Below, one piece after another: positions 1 to 10,347 of a stretch of DNA of 64,000 bases (positions are counted from its first letter, which is position 1; each line of letters opens with the position of its first letter). Source of the stretch: Gadus chalcogrammus. Its lineage: Eukaryota; Chordata; Actinopteri; Gadiformes; Gadidae. The notes below the pieces were generated by a model. The model was not told the origin of the DNA and ran no database searches. It saw only the letters and a list, made by a program, of their open reading frames with translations. The stretch covers positions 34,504,846 to 34,568,845 of the forward strand of contig NC_079427.1 in the NCBI RefSeq assembly GCF_026213295.1, given 5' to 3'. The position numbers and the translations under genes are program-made.

Positions 1-303
1 TCATTGAGCTTGGTGTTTTGCTTTCAAAAATAGGTTACAGAAGAAGTCTAAACTGCAGAAAATAAAAACATCCAAGCTGCCTTTTAAGGATACCTTGGAA
101 TATCTGTCTATTTTTTAACCATCGGACCCTAGTTTACGACAAAAACAACACAATGGACGGCAGCTCCTTTGCCGCGTGGTTTTTAGAGCCATGTAAGGAT
201 TAGAGGGGCTGGTCGATAGCAACCGCCATAGCAACCATGACGGTCAAGTGACTGGATGCAGCCCCGTTGAAAAAAATAGAATACCACCCTACACACTGAG
301 GAG

Positions 304-1285
304 CAGTGTTGGGCGTAACGTGTTACAAAAGTAACGCGTTACCGTAATATATTACATTTTGTCAGTAACGGAGTAATATAACGCGTTACTAACTATATTT
401 CTGTAATATTATTACAGTTACTGAGTCCGGTAACGCGTTACAATCATGGACATAATAAAGGATGGACCACGGACTGGAAAGTGGCCGCCCATTCATTTCT
501 ATACAAACTTAAACAGCTGCAATACCAGGCTTGGCCGCTGAGCACTGGTGGATTGCGGAAGTATGCAGTGTTCCTGGGGGCTTGGTTACAATCCGAGCCA
601 CACAGACTCCAGCCCGTGTTTGGCTGTATATTTTGTTTATTAAGACTTTGTTGTTTGGTCCTAACCAAAACATTAATAGGCTCTAAGCATAAGTTCCTTG
701 TAAAGTCTCTGTGGGACTGAAATGTTGAATGTGTTTCATTATTTATGCTGTTCTCATGCTCTTTTTTATTACTGCTATTTACTGCTATTTCAGGGCAGGA
801 TATATGCTCAGGTTCTAAAATACTTACAAAACATGCCCTGTCTGGTGGCTGTTAGACGTCATTCTTGAAGTGCACTTTTATTTTATTATTGAAATAGTAT
901 AAACTATTAACATGTTTGATTTCATGGAAATGCAACTTTTTTTGTTAAATGTTTGTGTGGCTGCACTTTGTAACTAAGGAGCTAATAAATGAGGCATAGA
1001 AAATGAGTTTGTGTCATGTCGTGTAAAGGTTTTGGTTGTTTAATTATTCTATATCATAACATTATTGTAATTCAGCTATTCATGGTACACACTACATGCA
1101 GATGCAATATAGACCTCATTAGACTTTAATGTCCACCTTGTCCTGAATGTTTATTTTGGTGAAAGTAACTTATTACTTATTACTCTACACAGAAGGTAAT
1201 ATTGTAAAGAAACTTATTACTTTCAAATGCAAGTAACTAGTAATATGAAATATATTACATTTTGGAAGTAACTTGCCCAACACTG
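304..1285. mobile_element. Non-autonomous hAT element, 982 bp
   Basis: The ends are CAGTGTTGGGC and GCCCAACACTG, a perfect 11-bp inverted repeat of hAT type. It is flanked by the 8-bp duplication CTGAGGAG at 296-303 and 1,286-1,293. The corresponding place in the family A copy near 45,580 reads ACACTCAGGAGATTAATG with no insert, which confirms the boundaries. The interior is AT-rich with TAACG/TTAC-rich subterminal repeats. No transposase domain was seen, so it would have been moved in trans. Confidence 0.92.
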
Positions 1286-1837
1286 CTGAGGAGAATAATG
1301 ATCTTTAAATTATTATGACCATGAAGTCTTTATTTGCATGGGTTTACATTTCGTTCTGTGTAGCATGGAAAAATCTGAGAAACACTCCCATTCAGAATGC
1401 ATTGGTCTACATTTCGTTCTTTGGAGCACAGTTATTTTTATTTATTTATTTATTTTCAGTTTTTGTGGAGGTGCTTCAAAGATGCTAATTTTTCTGCAAT
1501 AATCCAAAATCCAATGGAAAAACCCGTTGGCTTTGTGTCAAGGGAAACCCAGGTCGACGCTCACTTCCGGGTTGGCCAACATACGTCATCCCTCCCTCTA
1601 TACTGTAAAAACACATGTTCAAGTTGAATGATAATGCATGAATCTATTCATGCTATTCATGACAAATATTTCGGCCATGGTGGATCCAGATCTGTTCCGG
1701 AGCATTTCTGCACCTCGGGCAACAGCGCAGGGTTGCCAGGTCCTGCCTGCAAAAAACGTCCTGCCCACATACCGTTCAAAATCCACCCAAAATGTCCTAG
1801 AAGCAGCCCAAGTTGTTGTTTTTGCAGCGAAATGCAT

Positions 1838-1897
1838 TGTGTGTGTGTGCGTGTGCGTGCGTGCGTGCGTGCGTGCGTGCGTGTGTGTATGTGTGCT
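1838..1897. repeat. GT/GC microsatellite in family A
   Basis: Alternating GT with GTGC units. Every family A copy in the window carries a GT or CA tract at this position (37,212, 42,339 and 46,208), so the repeat was in the founder sequence. Confidence 0.9.
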
Positions 1898-2099
1898 AAC
1901 ACGCTATTTTATGTTGAAATGCGACGTAATCCAGTGTTCACGAAAACGTACACTGTCAACGTATGCTTTTGGCGACTGGGTTGGCTCTCAGATAAACGTG
2001 TTTCACGTCACAGGGTTTGGGAGGAAGGGGCGAGCCTTCTGAGAGGGGGTTCCGGGGGTTTCCTTCCGGGCGGGAGTTTTGGTTGCTGTAGTTTTCCGG

Positions 2100-2655
2100 T
2101 GTAAGTACCATATCGGCTCGGCTTCCAGATCGGCTCGGGGTCCGAGGTCTGCTGATTACGTCACACAAAAGCTATCTACAGCAATAAGGTTTTTTATGGC
2201 TTAAATTAAAGAGCCTGTACTGATCTTTCATTTTGAACATAGACCATTCCCAACCTATCGGTATGGATAGTTTTCTTCTAAAAACAAAACATCCCTCGGA
2301 ATCATCTTGGCTGTTAAGATAAGCCGTCCGTGTTGCCAGATTGGGCACATTTTCAGCCTGATTTGGCTACTTTGAATCACGTTAGGCTGGAAAAACGGGA
2401 CATATGCCCAATCTGGTAACACAAACCGAAACTAGACATAGACCTACTCGCGCTCACACATGTGCTCGCTGTTGCCTCGTGGTTGCTATGACTACAGCCA
2501 AAGCTACAGCACAAAACAGCCAATCACAACTGTCCGACGTACAGCCAATCACAATGTACGCCCATTCAAGCGTACAGCCAATGATATTGTGTAACGTAAT
2601 CAGCAGACGACGGACCCCGAGCCGATCTGGAAGCCGAGCCGATATGGTACGTACA
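2100..2655. mobile_element. CCGG-flanked long-TIR DNA element, copy 1 (556 bp)
   Basis: Begins TGTAAGTACCATATCGG and ends with the inverse, CCGATATGGTACGTACA. The terminal inverted repeats run about 70 bp and include GATCGGCTCGGGGTCCG. Both sides carry CCGG (2,096-2,099 and 2,656-2,659). Copy 2 at 9,821 has the same ends and the same flanking tetranucleotide, and an uninserted version of its site exists in the window. No coding capacity. The superfamily is unassigned. Confidence 0.85.
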
Positions 2656-3329
2656 CCGGTGGAGCTGTGCCTGCCTGTCCGATTGTGGAATCCAATAAAC
2701 CTGCTATCAAGCTTACTTATAGTAAACTGTACGCTCAATACCTCGCCTGTGGTTATTACAATATCATTAAAAGTTACATAAAGTAACGGTTTAATAACAC
2801 AAACGCAGGAAACACGTGAGCTGCTAGTTTAGTGAAAGCAGCGTCCCTAGCAACCTGACGTCGTTGAAACATGCGAGCGAGACGAATAAATCTTCCTAAT
2901 AACTATAAAACTAAAGATCAGACACAATCACTGACTGAAGATTATGCAAGTAAAAAGTATATTTCTCGCTAGAAATGTTATTAGAAACACGTTTAACGGT
3001 GAATCGATCCTAAAATATTGCATTTCCCATTCAGATAATAAAGATTAATAAAGATCATACACATTCACTGACTGAAGATTATTCAAGGAAAAAGTACATT
3101 TCTCACTAGAAATGTCATCAGAAACACGTTTAATGGTGAATCTGTCAAACAAATCAATCGACAATAGTTGCATAACGTGACGGCATCACCGTTGATAGAC
3201 ATTGATTTCCTTTCGTCTATATCCGACGGTGAGGGATTAACATGAAAGTCTATCTGGCGTTGAAAAACGACGAAAAAGGTACAAATTTTTCATCGGAAAT
3301 TGACGCCAGGGATCCTTGGCCATGCGTCA

Positions 3330-3620
3330 CACATTTGACGAGTAGGGAGTGAGACTGTGTTGGTGGTACGGTTCACGTTTCGACTGCCAAAAGTGGGCGG
3401 GTCCGTACCTATTTGTCATTACTCCTTCATTGGGGGACCAAGCGGTCTGAAAGGGTGCCAAAAAGTTGGGGATACACACGTCCGTTGATGGGTCGAAAGA
3501 ATCGTCACTTCCCAGCAACAGGGGGAAAATAAGAAACATACACAGTGCCCGCAAGGTATTTCTGGACAACGGCGAAAGCTTAGTTTATTGAATAATGTGT
3601 TGCGCAAAAGTTTGCCGTAC
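3330..3620 (-). mobile_element. Decayed Harbinger-type relic
   Basis: Aligns by eye with 7,195-7,440 of the TAA-flanked Harbinger copy: shared AAAAGTGGGCG, a CTCCKTTGGGG-like block, GAAAGGGT, and a run around TTGATKGGTCGA. Ends are not recognisable. It may be the other half of the older copy that ends at about 7,735, split by the material between; that is inference. Confidence 0.5.
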
Positions 3621-3991
3621 TTCTTCTACTTCCTACATTGTTGCTCTTTGTTTAGTGTGTCGCATTATTCTTTTTCATTGGATTTATTAGCAGGCTACCA
3701 GTGGTGGGTCGAGTACTGATAATACAATTACGTCCTTTAAAATCTAGTTTTAAGAGATGCACTCTCAAAACATTTCTTCACAAGTTGCTTCATTGTGTGT
3801 ATTGTTCATTAGAAATGCATACAACAATATGTTACAATAGAAAATGTAATTTCATGTAATTTCAAACAAATTGACACTAAAAGTGTAAATACATTTCAGA
3901 TCTGTGCATATGACAAAAGGCTAGAGCTTTGTAGGAACACTACCAATGAAACACTAACCAGGCAAAGAGAGAGCGAGAAAGAGAGAGAGAG

Positions 3992-4500
3992 AAGGCCTTT
4001 TTACACTGCCAAGCTGGTTCGTCGCGGTTTGGCACGCCCGGCAATTTCACTGCCATGCCTGTGTAAAACTGAGGGGGTAAAATCCCCGTCATCACGTAGC
4101 GGGCTTTCTTGGTTAACTGGAGAAGGCGGGGCTGCGCACAGAGAGTAGACCTCTTCAGAATAATTTGCATGCAACGAATGCTTTTTATTTTGATTCAAAA
4201 GACTTGCATACAAGAATGAGTATACATCTGAGTGTAGGCTAAAAACGCGATTAACTATTTCCAAGCGCAAAAACGCCAACATATTTTTTATTTTGCTGAC
4301 CACTTGTTTTTTATCCAGAGAATAATAAACATATTTCTAGTAGATCGCACAATCATTCCCTGTCTTTGCTTAATGTGACTGCATCACCTTCTCTCACATG
4401 ATCAGCAGCTCACGTTTTTCACTGTCTCTCCAGTTAGAACTGCTCATGTTGATATCGCTGTGTTGTCTCTGTCTAGACAACACAACAACACGTCTACCCA
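3992..4500. repeat. Family B interspersed repeat, copy 1
   Basis: Starts AAGGCCTTTTTACACTGCC and matches 20,127-20,688 through ACGCCCGGCAATTTCACTG, AAAAACGCGATTAACTATTT and GATCAGCAGCTC. The two copies differ by a block around 4,310-4,370. GA-rich simple sequence precedes it (3,965-3,993) and follows at 4,622-4,653. The start resembles Harbinger MITEs, but no TSD was found. Confidence 0.65.
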
Positions 4501-5015
4501 AATCCCGCCCCTGGAACCGGGGAGCCATCTAATAGCATTTACATCAGAATGAAACCGCCAATGTGTGTAGGGTCCGGGAGGGGAAATTGGGGTGCTAGCT
4601 CAAGCCGGCGATTAAAAACGTGAGAGAGGGAGAGAGGGAGAGAGAGAGAGAATATATAGGCCATCAAACTAATTTACACTAAACATGTAATTTGACTTCA
4701 GCTTTATGCCTATATGACAAAAGGCCAGGGGTCTCATTTATAAAACTGTGCGTGGGATCGTTACTAAAAGTGTACATACGCCCAAAATCCAAGTTTTGCG
4801 TGCGCCAAAAAATATTCAGACTTATAAAACCCTGCGTACGCACACCTCTAACCAATCTTTGCTTTATAAATCACAGAGTGCCTACAAGTGTGCGCAGCTG
4901 AATCAGCTTCACGTTCCGCCCTGTACACGCCCCTTTTTAACCATAAATGGTCAATGCAAACAGCCTCATGAATGCGATCTGCATATAAAACAGACTAAGA
5001 TGCAAGAATTATGTC

Positions 5016-5141
5016 TTGTCGGAGGTTGACGTGGAGACACTTGTGGGTAAGGTGGAGGCCCGAAAAGTAGTGGCAGTGAACTATGTCAGTGGCACGGAGC
5101 GCACAGTCCCAGAATTAAAAAAGAAGTGGTCCGACATAAAG
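5016..5141 (+). pseudogene. Myb/SANT-like DNA-binding exon of the Harbinger element
   Basis: The reading frame contains VETLVGKVEARK followed by RTVPELKKKWSDIK. These resemble the first and third helix of the Myb/SANT-like accessory protein of Harbinger transposons, which recruits transposase to the DNA ends. The middle helix region is shortened, so part of the domain has been lost. The frame runs into a plausible splice donor (AAG|GTACAT) at 5,141. The upstream start is unclear. The rest of the gene is absent or replaced by the hAT insertion 40 bp downstream. It is a relic. Confidence 0.6.
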
Positions 5142-5328
5142 GTACATATTTTTAGGTACCAATTATTCTATTCTATAATTAGGGATGCAAATTATCGAGT
5201 AATTCATTAATCGATAATTGTTTCATCTTATCGATCGATGATCGATTAATTGATAAGCGGCAATTCTATTGAGAAGCTGAATTTCCTTCTGAATGTGACA
5301 CATTTAGGTGGTAATTCAACGAAGTCGT

Positions 5329-5436
5329 TTAGTTGTTGTACTTTAAAATACTTCCACATATTGTGCATTTGGCGTCTTTGTCGTCATTATCCAACTTAAA
5401 GTGGCTCCATACTGCACTCCGTTTTGCCCTCTTCAT
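5329..5436 (-). pseudogene. hAT transposase N-terminus, BED-type zinc finger
   Basis: Thirty-five codons from the ATG at 5,436 to a stop. AVWSHFKLDN is followed by CTICG, the aromatic start and first Cys pair (C-x2-C) of a BED finger. BED fingers of hAT transposases bind the transposon ends. The His pair is missing because the frame stops after LKYNN. Upstream on this strand lies the MITE at 5,473, which separates the gene from its promoter side. Confidence 0.7.
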
Positions 5437-5472
5437 CGTGTCAGTGTCCCGCTTTTCATTTGTCTTGTCCTG

Positions 5473-5968
5473 CCGTGTTCCAATACCCGTACTGTCCGTA
5501 CTTACTAGCCAAAATTTGAGTACGCAGTACTCCAATTCAGATCCGGCGAAAAGAAGTATACTTCAAGGACCCGGATGCCGTACTCAAAACGGGCTAATCG
5601 TGAAGTGTGGATCGAAGGACACTCCCCGTACTCAACGGCAGCCTTCTTAGCTACGTAGCAGAAGAGGCGGAGCCAGGCTGAGCCAAAGTCGGCGCATTTT
5701 CCACATAGCCTGCATTAATAGAGTCATTTTGTAGTTTTTATAGCTTTTTATAGCTGCTAGGCGTAAAGAGTTCATCGTTCAAAGCGGAATGTTTATTGCG
5801 GGGGAGGAGCCACGGCGGCAGTCGTGATCGTAATTTCCGGTTAGTGCACCACGGAGTAGCCTACTCGATTTGGAACAGCGCTCACATCTGAAAAATTAAC
5901 GTAGTAGCCAGTGCGGATAGTATACTTCCTTTAAGTATACTCATGGAAGTACGGGTATTGGAACACGG
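5473..5968. mobile_element. Family D MITE, copy 1 (GTGTTCCAATA ends)
   Basis: Ends CCGTGTTCCAATACCCGTAC and GTACGGGTATTGGAACACGG form an almost perfect inverted repeat. The interior has TGAGCCAAAGTCGGCGCA, TAGCTGCTAGGCG and GGGGGAGGAGCC blocks shared with 22.0, 38.9 and 62.5 kb. The TSD is uncertain (CCTG occurs on both sides, offset by one base). Non-coding. Superfamily not assigned. Confidence 0.72.
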
Positions 5969-7155
5969 CCCTGCTTTGCTTGTGTTCCTGCTTGTGTTCC
6001 CGCGTGTGCGTCAAGTACGTCTGGCGTCAAGTGCGCCCTCACGTGGACGGTTGGGGAATTACGGGTTAAAATGCGATTAATTGCAAGTAATTTATTTTAA
6101 TCGAGTAATCTCTTATCGACAATTAATCGATAATCGATTCATTGTTTGCATCCCTAGTACCAATAAATCGTTACGGTCCCTGAAGACCCTCTCCCTCCGA
6201 ATCCTGCCATTTGCATGGTCCTCCAGCAGTGCCATGGTGCAACATTACGCACGGGGCTCACCGCTGTATTTATAGGGTTACGTAATAAGACTGACCGAGA
6301 ACACCTTGGATAATCAGTTTGTAATCACCCACGTAAAATGTAGTATGTTGCTTGGTTTTCCACACTTGGGATTTAAATGACATTTGATTATGTGTTTACA
6401 GTGTCACATAAAAATATTATGTTATTGACACATGTTGGACAGATGCTTTATTCCATGTAGTTGCGCTGTCATTGGACAGTATCGGGTGACGGGATTAAAT
6501 ATAGAGAATTTTCATTTTGAATTTTCATTTCTATTCTTAGGAGATGTTTCTGGAGTTATAGCTGAGAAATAACGCGATTGACTTAAATTATTCGGATTAC
6601 ATAGATTTAACGCATGATACGGGTTGAAATTAAATTTATGAAGGGCGATCATAATCGTTCTTCTCACTCACATTCCTTCAGTCTGACTACAGTTCACCAC
6701 CTAACTGTCTGCGTCGCCAATTCCCCTTTTCCTCCAAACCATGCGTACGCATTGGTCAGAGTTTGCTTAGGGCTGCGCACATTCTCCCGTCAAGTTAGTT
6801 TTTTATAGATCACAACCTTGGCGTGGAAAGTCACGTACGCCACTTTCAGCCCCGTTTTGTGTGTACGCAACGGTTATAAATGAGACCCCAGAGCTTTGTA
6901 GGAACACAACTACCAATGAAACACGGTGGGGTGAGAGAGAGAGAGACAAGACACATTGAAGATGTATATTGGCTCTCTCCGAATACACATCTTTAACGTG
7001 TATTGGACAATCAGATTTGTCTTGATGAGATTGTGATTCAGCCTACGCATAGCATGCACGCACACTCACATCCAGACAAACCCCGCCATACCGTAAGGGT
7101 ACGATCGGCGGTAGAAAGCGCAAGCCGTAACTGAGCCGCACCTAACCGCACCTAA

Positions 7156-7690
7156 TGCCGCGTTTCCACTGCAGGGTGCGGTACGGTTCGGTTCGCAAAG
7201 GTGCGGTACGGATTGCGTTTCCACCGCCAAAAGTGGGCGTGACCCGGACTGAGCCGTACTCGTTTTGCCCTCGTTTTCAGTACTCCTCCGTTGGGGTACT
7301 GAAAACGAGACGAGACGCCTGAAAGGGTACCGGAAAATTCGAGCTACACACCCCCTCCGTTGATTGGTCGACAGAACCGTCACTTCCAGGCGACGTGGGG
7401 ATAAAACAAACAAACAGTAGCCTCGAGGTATTATTATTTACAATGAACATGTCGCGTAAAACGCTTGCTTGGGCGAACAAGGAGGTGGAGACGTTCCTCT
7501 GCATTCTTGGGGAGGAAGACGTTGTTTACGATGTTTAAGTAACTGCCGCGGCGATCGACATCCGGCCTACCATAAAGGGTACTGTCGGCGGTGGAAACGC
7601 AACCTCGGAACTGAGCTGGGCTATACCGCCCCCTCCCTCCCGGACTGAGGCGAACCGTACCGTACCGCACCCTGCAGTGGAAACGCGGCA
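7156..7690 (+). mobile_element. Harbinger element, TAA target-site duplication (535 bp)
   Basis: Ends TGCCGCGTTTCCACTGCAGG and CCTGCAGTGGAAACGCGGCA, perfect inverted repeats continuing into GTGCGGTACGG. Flanked by TAA on both sides (7,153-7,155 and 7,691-7,693), the three-base duplication expected of PIF/Harbinger. A short remnant of the accessory gene remains at 7,443. Transposase is missing, so it is an internally deleted derivative. Confidence 0.9.
7443..7538 (+). pseudogene. Harbinger accessory-protein remnant, Trp-Ala start
   Basis: Thirty-one codons starting MNMSRKTLAWANKEVETFL and ending LGEEDVVYDV-stop. The pattern W-x3-E-V-x2-FL-x-ILGEE resembles the first helix of the Myb/trihelix DNA-binding proteins encoded by fish Harbinger elements. 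It lies inside a TAA-flanked Harbinger copy, which supports the reading. Only the first part of the domain remains. Confidence 0.55.
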
Positions 7691-8064
7691 TAATTGTACT
7701 ACACCTACCGGACCTAACCGCACCGCTCGGTGGAAATGCGCCATTAGTGTGTGATTGTATAGAATCAATAGATCAACTGATTCACTGATTCTGGATTGAT
7801 CGTGAAGACGTCCACGTCCAACTGTGATGTCCACGCTACAGGGAATTACACCGCTTATACGAAATGTGTCCGCGGAGCAAAGTTTTGCAGAGAATGATAT
7901 TCATCCCCACATTTCCTTAAGGTTATGGGGTGAAAAAAAAAGAAATGTATGCACGATTATTAACAGTGGATTCAAGTCTTTAGAGGACGAGTCTCAAGTC
8001 ACTGTGTGTGTGACTTAGATGCAACTTGAGGCTAATTTGCAAACTCGAGTCCCCATCTCTGACT

Positions 8065-8067
<3 letters not shown>

Positions 8068-8114
<47 letters not shown>

Positions 8115-8151
8115 TGTGTGCGTGTGCGCGCGCGCGCGCGCATGTGTGTAC
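8068..8151. repeat. GT/GC microsatellite against a raph1 splice donor
   Basis: On the plus strand (GT)n then GCGCGC then GTGTGTAC. On the raph1 sense strand it is GTACACACATG, then GC repeats, then a long CA repeat starting at intron base 1. CA repeats next to 5' splice sites are a known binding environment for hnRNP L, so a splicing effect is possible but untested. Confidence 0.9.
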
Positions 8152-8292
8152 CTCGTGCTCGCTGACGGTGCCTACAGATCCGGTCCTGCGGTGGTGGTGC
8201 TGGGAGGTGGCCTGGCCTCTCATGGGAGCAGACCAGCTGGTGGAGGAGTGGGAGGAGCTTTGCCGCGCAGCTTCGTCCATACTCAGAGAGGC
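8152..8292 (-). CDS. raph1: raph1 (lamellipodin), fifth visible coding exon
   Basis: Forty-seven codons, phase 0 at both ends, with acceptor TTCCTCAG and donor GAG|GTACAC. It reads ASLSMDEAARQ, then a Ser/His-rich stretch, then HRRTGSVGTVSEHE. Vertebrate RAPH1 has ASLSMDEAAQQ and HRRTASAGTVSDAE at the same place, just before the Ras-association and PH domains. Lamellipodin binds Ras/Rap GTPases, phosphoinositides and Ena/VASP at the leading edge and drives lamellipodium extension. This part is the linker between the N-terminal coiled region and the RA domain. The next exon is not in the window and should lie left of base 1. Whether this is raph1a or raph1b cannot be told. Confidence 0.93.
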
Positions 8293-8510
8293 CTGAGGAA
8301 CAACATTTAGATCATTAGAATCCAATTTAACATCTTTATTTAAATTTGTAAGCTAGAAAAAAATAGACCATTTTACAGCCAACGTCATCAAATAGTTAAG
8401 AGCACATTTTGGCAACGGAAGTGGTGTTGTTCCCCATTCGTTCTGACTCACACAGATGAGGTAGCAACTGGTTAGCAAGAAAGTTGATAAAAACAGTTTC
8501 CAGCATCAAA

Positions 8511-9248
8511 ATGTCTGGGTGTTGCGGCAAGTTTTATAGGATTCCGACAGGATCACGAACATTTCAGAGCAACTGGCGGCGTCTGTGGCTGCAGGCGATT
8601 CAACATGTTGACTGGACATAATGAAAAATGCTCGGGTCTGTAGCGCCCACTTTATATCAGGTAAGGTTATCTAACTACTCTTTCATTTTACGGAAAAAGC
8701 CTGGTTTACATTAGTGATTGTGTGTACGATGCAAATAATAATCAAATGCAGCTAAAGTTTGATAAGCTGGCGTTAGATTTGTCTAGTAGGCTAAACAAAC
8801 GTGTTTGTGTCCTTTCTGTTGTTTGCATGTCCCTTGCTGTAAATTTGTGGTCATTGTAAGTGAGGGGAACCTCAATGCCCTTCAATTGTAAATAAAGGTT
8901 TGAAACTGGATTAAAAAGTGTTTTATTTGCAGGTGAGACGTCATTGGACTCTAGTAGCCCCGATTTTGTGCCTTCTGTGTTTGTGTACACAAAACAAAAA
9001 GCCAGAACCCCGATGCAAAGATCGACAGGCACGATTAGAGTTGCCCTCCTCTTGGTCGTTTTTTTGTTTCTTTTCCTCTCTTGCATAAGCTTTGGTGCAT
9101 ACAGCTGCTGTTATACAGCTATTGATCAGTCTAACTGTATTTTTTTTACTGTAGGAAAAGGAGGAGATGACAGACCTAACACTGCAGCAAATCCTCCTGT
9201 TCCTTCTGAAACACCAGAACAAGAATGCAGCATGGATCATTGTTCTGG
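8511..9248 (+). pseudogene. ISL2EU-A transposase, 5' exons with a broken THAP zinc finger
   Basis: First exon 8,511-8,660: MSGCCGKFYRIP, then NWRRLWLQAI, then (after an internal stop) the CSAH that closes a C2CH THAP finger, followed by a donor TCAG|GTAAGG. The segment between the first cysteines and FYRIP is deleted compared with the copy at 10,955. Possible second exon from 8,936 (SSSPDFVPSVF) and third exon 9,156-9,248 (ending CSMDHCSG|GT). A THAP finger followed by the DDE domain found at 13.9-14.7 kb is the layout of ISL2EU-type transposases. The gene is interrupted by the element at 9,352-13,741 and is dead. Confidence 0.7.
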
Positions 9249-9419
9249 TATGAATATATTTCATCTTACAAATTAACTGATTGATTGTCAGGGTTCCCAC
9301 CGTCATGTATTTTCAGGAGAAATGATTACATAAGAAATTTAGAGGAAAATTTCAGCAAGGCCGAGATCGTTTATTGGCCTGTGGCATGTGCCACCGCGAC
9401 CACTGACATACCATGGCAT

Positions 9420-9565
9420 ATGCCGTTCAGGAACGGTAACTGCCGTTCTGAAACGGTAACTGCCGTTCTGAAACGGCACATGCCGTTCTGAAACGGTAAC
9501 TGCCGTTCTGAAACGGTAACTGCCGTTCTGAAACGGTAAATGCCGTTCAGGTGGAACGGCAAATG
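9420..9565. repeat. GCCGTTCTGAAACGG minisatellite inside the left TIR
   Basis: Units of about 22 bp, each built around GCCGTT...AACGG with TAACT or CACAT spacers, repeated about seven times. The right arm has the reciprocal array at about 13,500-13,660. Each unit is itself nearly palindromic. Arrays of this kind inside TIRs often serve as transposase binding sites; that is inference here. Confidence 0.85.
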
Positions 9566-9820
9566 CCGTTCTGGAAAGCTAACTGCCGTTCCCAACAATG
9601 GTATGTGACACCAGCACGGCCCGCCTCCTCCGTATAATTTCAAGACAAGTATTGCCTTAAATGTAAAGCTATATATATTTTGTCTTTATTGACACTATAA
9701 CACAACATAACGCCGTAAATAAAGGGATTTATACATTTCTCTCATCCGATCTATTGTTAGGATATTTGCGATCAGTTTGTTGTTGCTTTTGAAATGACAG
9801 ATGCTTTTGAAAACAGCCGG

Positions 9821-10327
9821 TGTAAGTACCATATCGGCTCGGCTTCCAGATCGGCTCGGGGTCCGTCGTCTGCTGATTACGTCACACAATAGCTATCTAC
9901 TAAGGTTTTTTATGGCTTAAATTAAAGAGCCTGTAATGATCTTTCATTTTGAACATAGACCATTCCCAACCTATCTGTATGGATAGTTTTCTTCTAAAAG
10001 CAAAACATCCCTCGGAATCATCTCGACTGTTAAGATAAGCCGTCCGTGTTGCCAGAGTGGGCACATTTTCAGCCTGATTTGGCTACTTTGGCTACTTTCG
10101 AAACTAGACATAGACCTACTCGCGCTCACACATGTGCTCGCTGTTGCCTCGTGGTTGCTATGACTACAGCCAGAGCTACAGCACAAAACAGCCAATCACA
10201 ACTGTCCGACGTACAGCCAATCACAATGTACGCCCATTCAAGCGTACAGCCAATGATATTGTGTAACGTAATCAGCAGACGACGGACCCCGAGCCGATCT
10301 GGAAGCCGAGCCGATATGGTACTTACA
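9821..10327. mobile_element. CCGG-flanked long-TIR DNA element, copy 2 (507 bp)
   Basis: Ends TGTAAGTACCATATCGGC and CCGATATGGTACTTACA, flanked by CCGG at 9,817-9,820 and 10,328-10,331. The right TIR of the host foldback element carries the uninserted site: its inverse reads AAAACAGCCGGACTTGC with a single CCGG (13,258-13,261). This shows that the duplication is CCGG and that the element begins at TGTAAG. Confidence 0.93.
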
Positions 10328-10347
10328 CCGGACTTGCTCCGGTGACG

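Larger units (their letters stand above)
1..3175 (+). repeat. Family A interspersed repeat, copy 1 (unclassified)
   Basis: The same sequence recurs at 36.6-37.7 kb (reverse) and in both arms of the inverted repeat at 39.9-50.1 kb. Matching blocks include the opening stretch (TTGGTGTTTT to TTTAGAGCCATG) at 1-240, 42,730-42,955 and 45,280-45,480, and the block ending in AAACACGTTTAACGGTGAATC near 2,950-3,010, also found near 36,890, 41,980 and 49,160. Position 1 is already inside the copy, so it continues beyond the window. No coding potential was recognised. Two younger elements interrupt it, a hAT at 304 and a CCGG-flanked element at 2,100. The superfamily is not known to me. Confidence 0.7.
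5180..6156 (-). mobile_element. hAT element, TAGGGATGCAAA ends
   Basis: Ends are TAGGGATGCAAATTATCG and GTTTGCATCCCTA, with subterminal ATCGATAA repeats as in many fish hATs. A BED zinc-finger start lies at 5,329-5,436. GTACCAAT occurs directly after the right end (6,157-6,164), but on the left it lies 16 bp outside the end (5,156-5,163), so the left junction carries extra bases. The element holds a MITE (5,473-5,968) and lacks the rest of the transposase. Confidence 0.8.
4728..6889 (+). mobile_element. Harbinger element, GGGGTCTCATTTATAA ends
   Basis: Ends are GGGGTCTCATTTATAAA and TTATAAATGAGACCCC (4,728 and 6,889). The flanks read GACAAAAGGCCA on the left and AGAGCTTTGTAGG on the right. 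A related uninserted sequence at about 3,912 reads GACAAAAGGCTAGAGCTTTG, so the insertion fits in a short trinucleotide site (CCA or CTA). A Myb/SANT-like first exon of the accessory gene type usual for Harbinger lies at 5,016. A hAT at 5,180 and a MITE inside that hAT make three nested layers. Confidence 0.82.
7085..7735 (-). mobile_element. Older Harbinger copy hosting a younger copy of its own family
   Basis: The sequence flanking the 7,156-7,690 element resembles that element: the left flank has GGTACGATCGGCGGTAGAAA, comparable to GGTACTGTCGGCGGTGGAAA inside the younger copy. The right flank ends CCGCTCGGTGGAAATGCGCCA followed by TTA. The younger copy therefore landed in an older relative. 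The far end of the older copy is not found here; 3,330-3,620 may be part of it. Confidence 0.55.

Noticed and set aside
481..720. 79-codon frame in the first hAT, and its antisense partner
   Set aside because: No transposase motifs; both strands open by chance in a non-autonomous element.
1628..2104. 158- and 134-codon frames over the family A microsatellite
   Set aside because: Kept open by GT/GC repeats coding for Val/Cys/Arg; broken in other copies of the repeat.
1..8151. Next raph1 exon (start of RA domain region)
   Set aside because: Looked for the expected VHSISNSSHSS-like sequence on the minus strand and did not find it; it probably lies left of the window.
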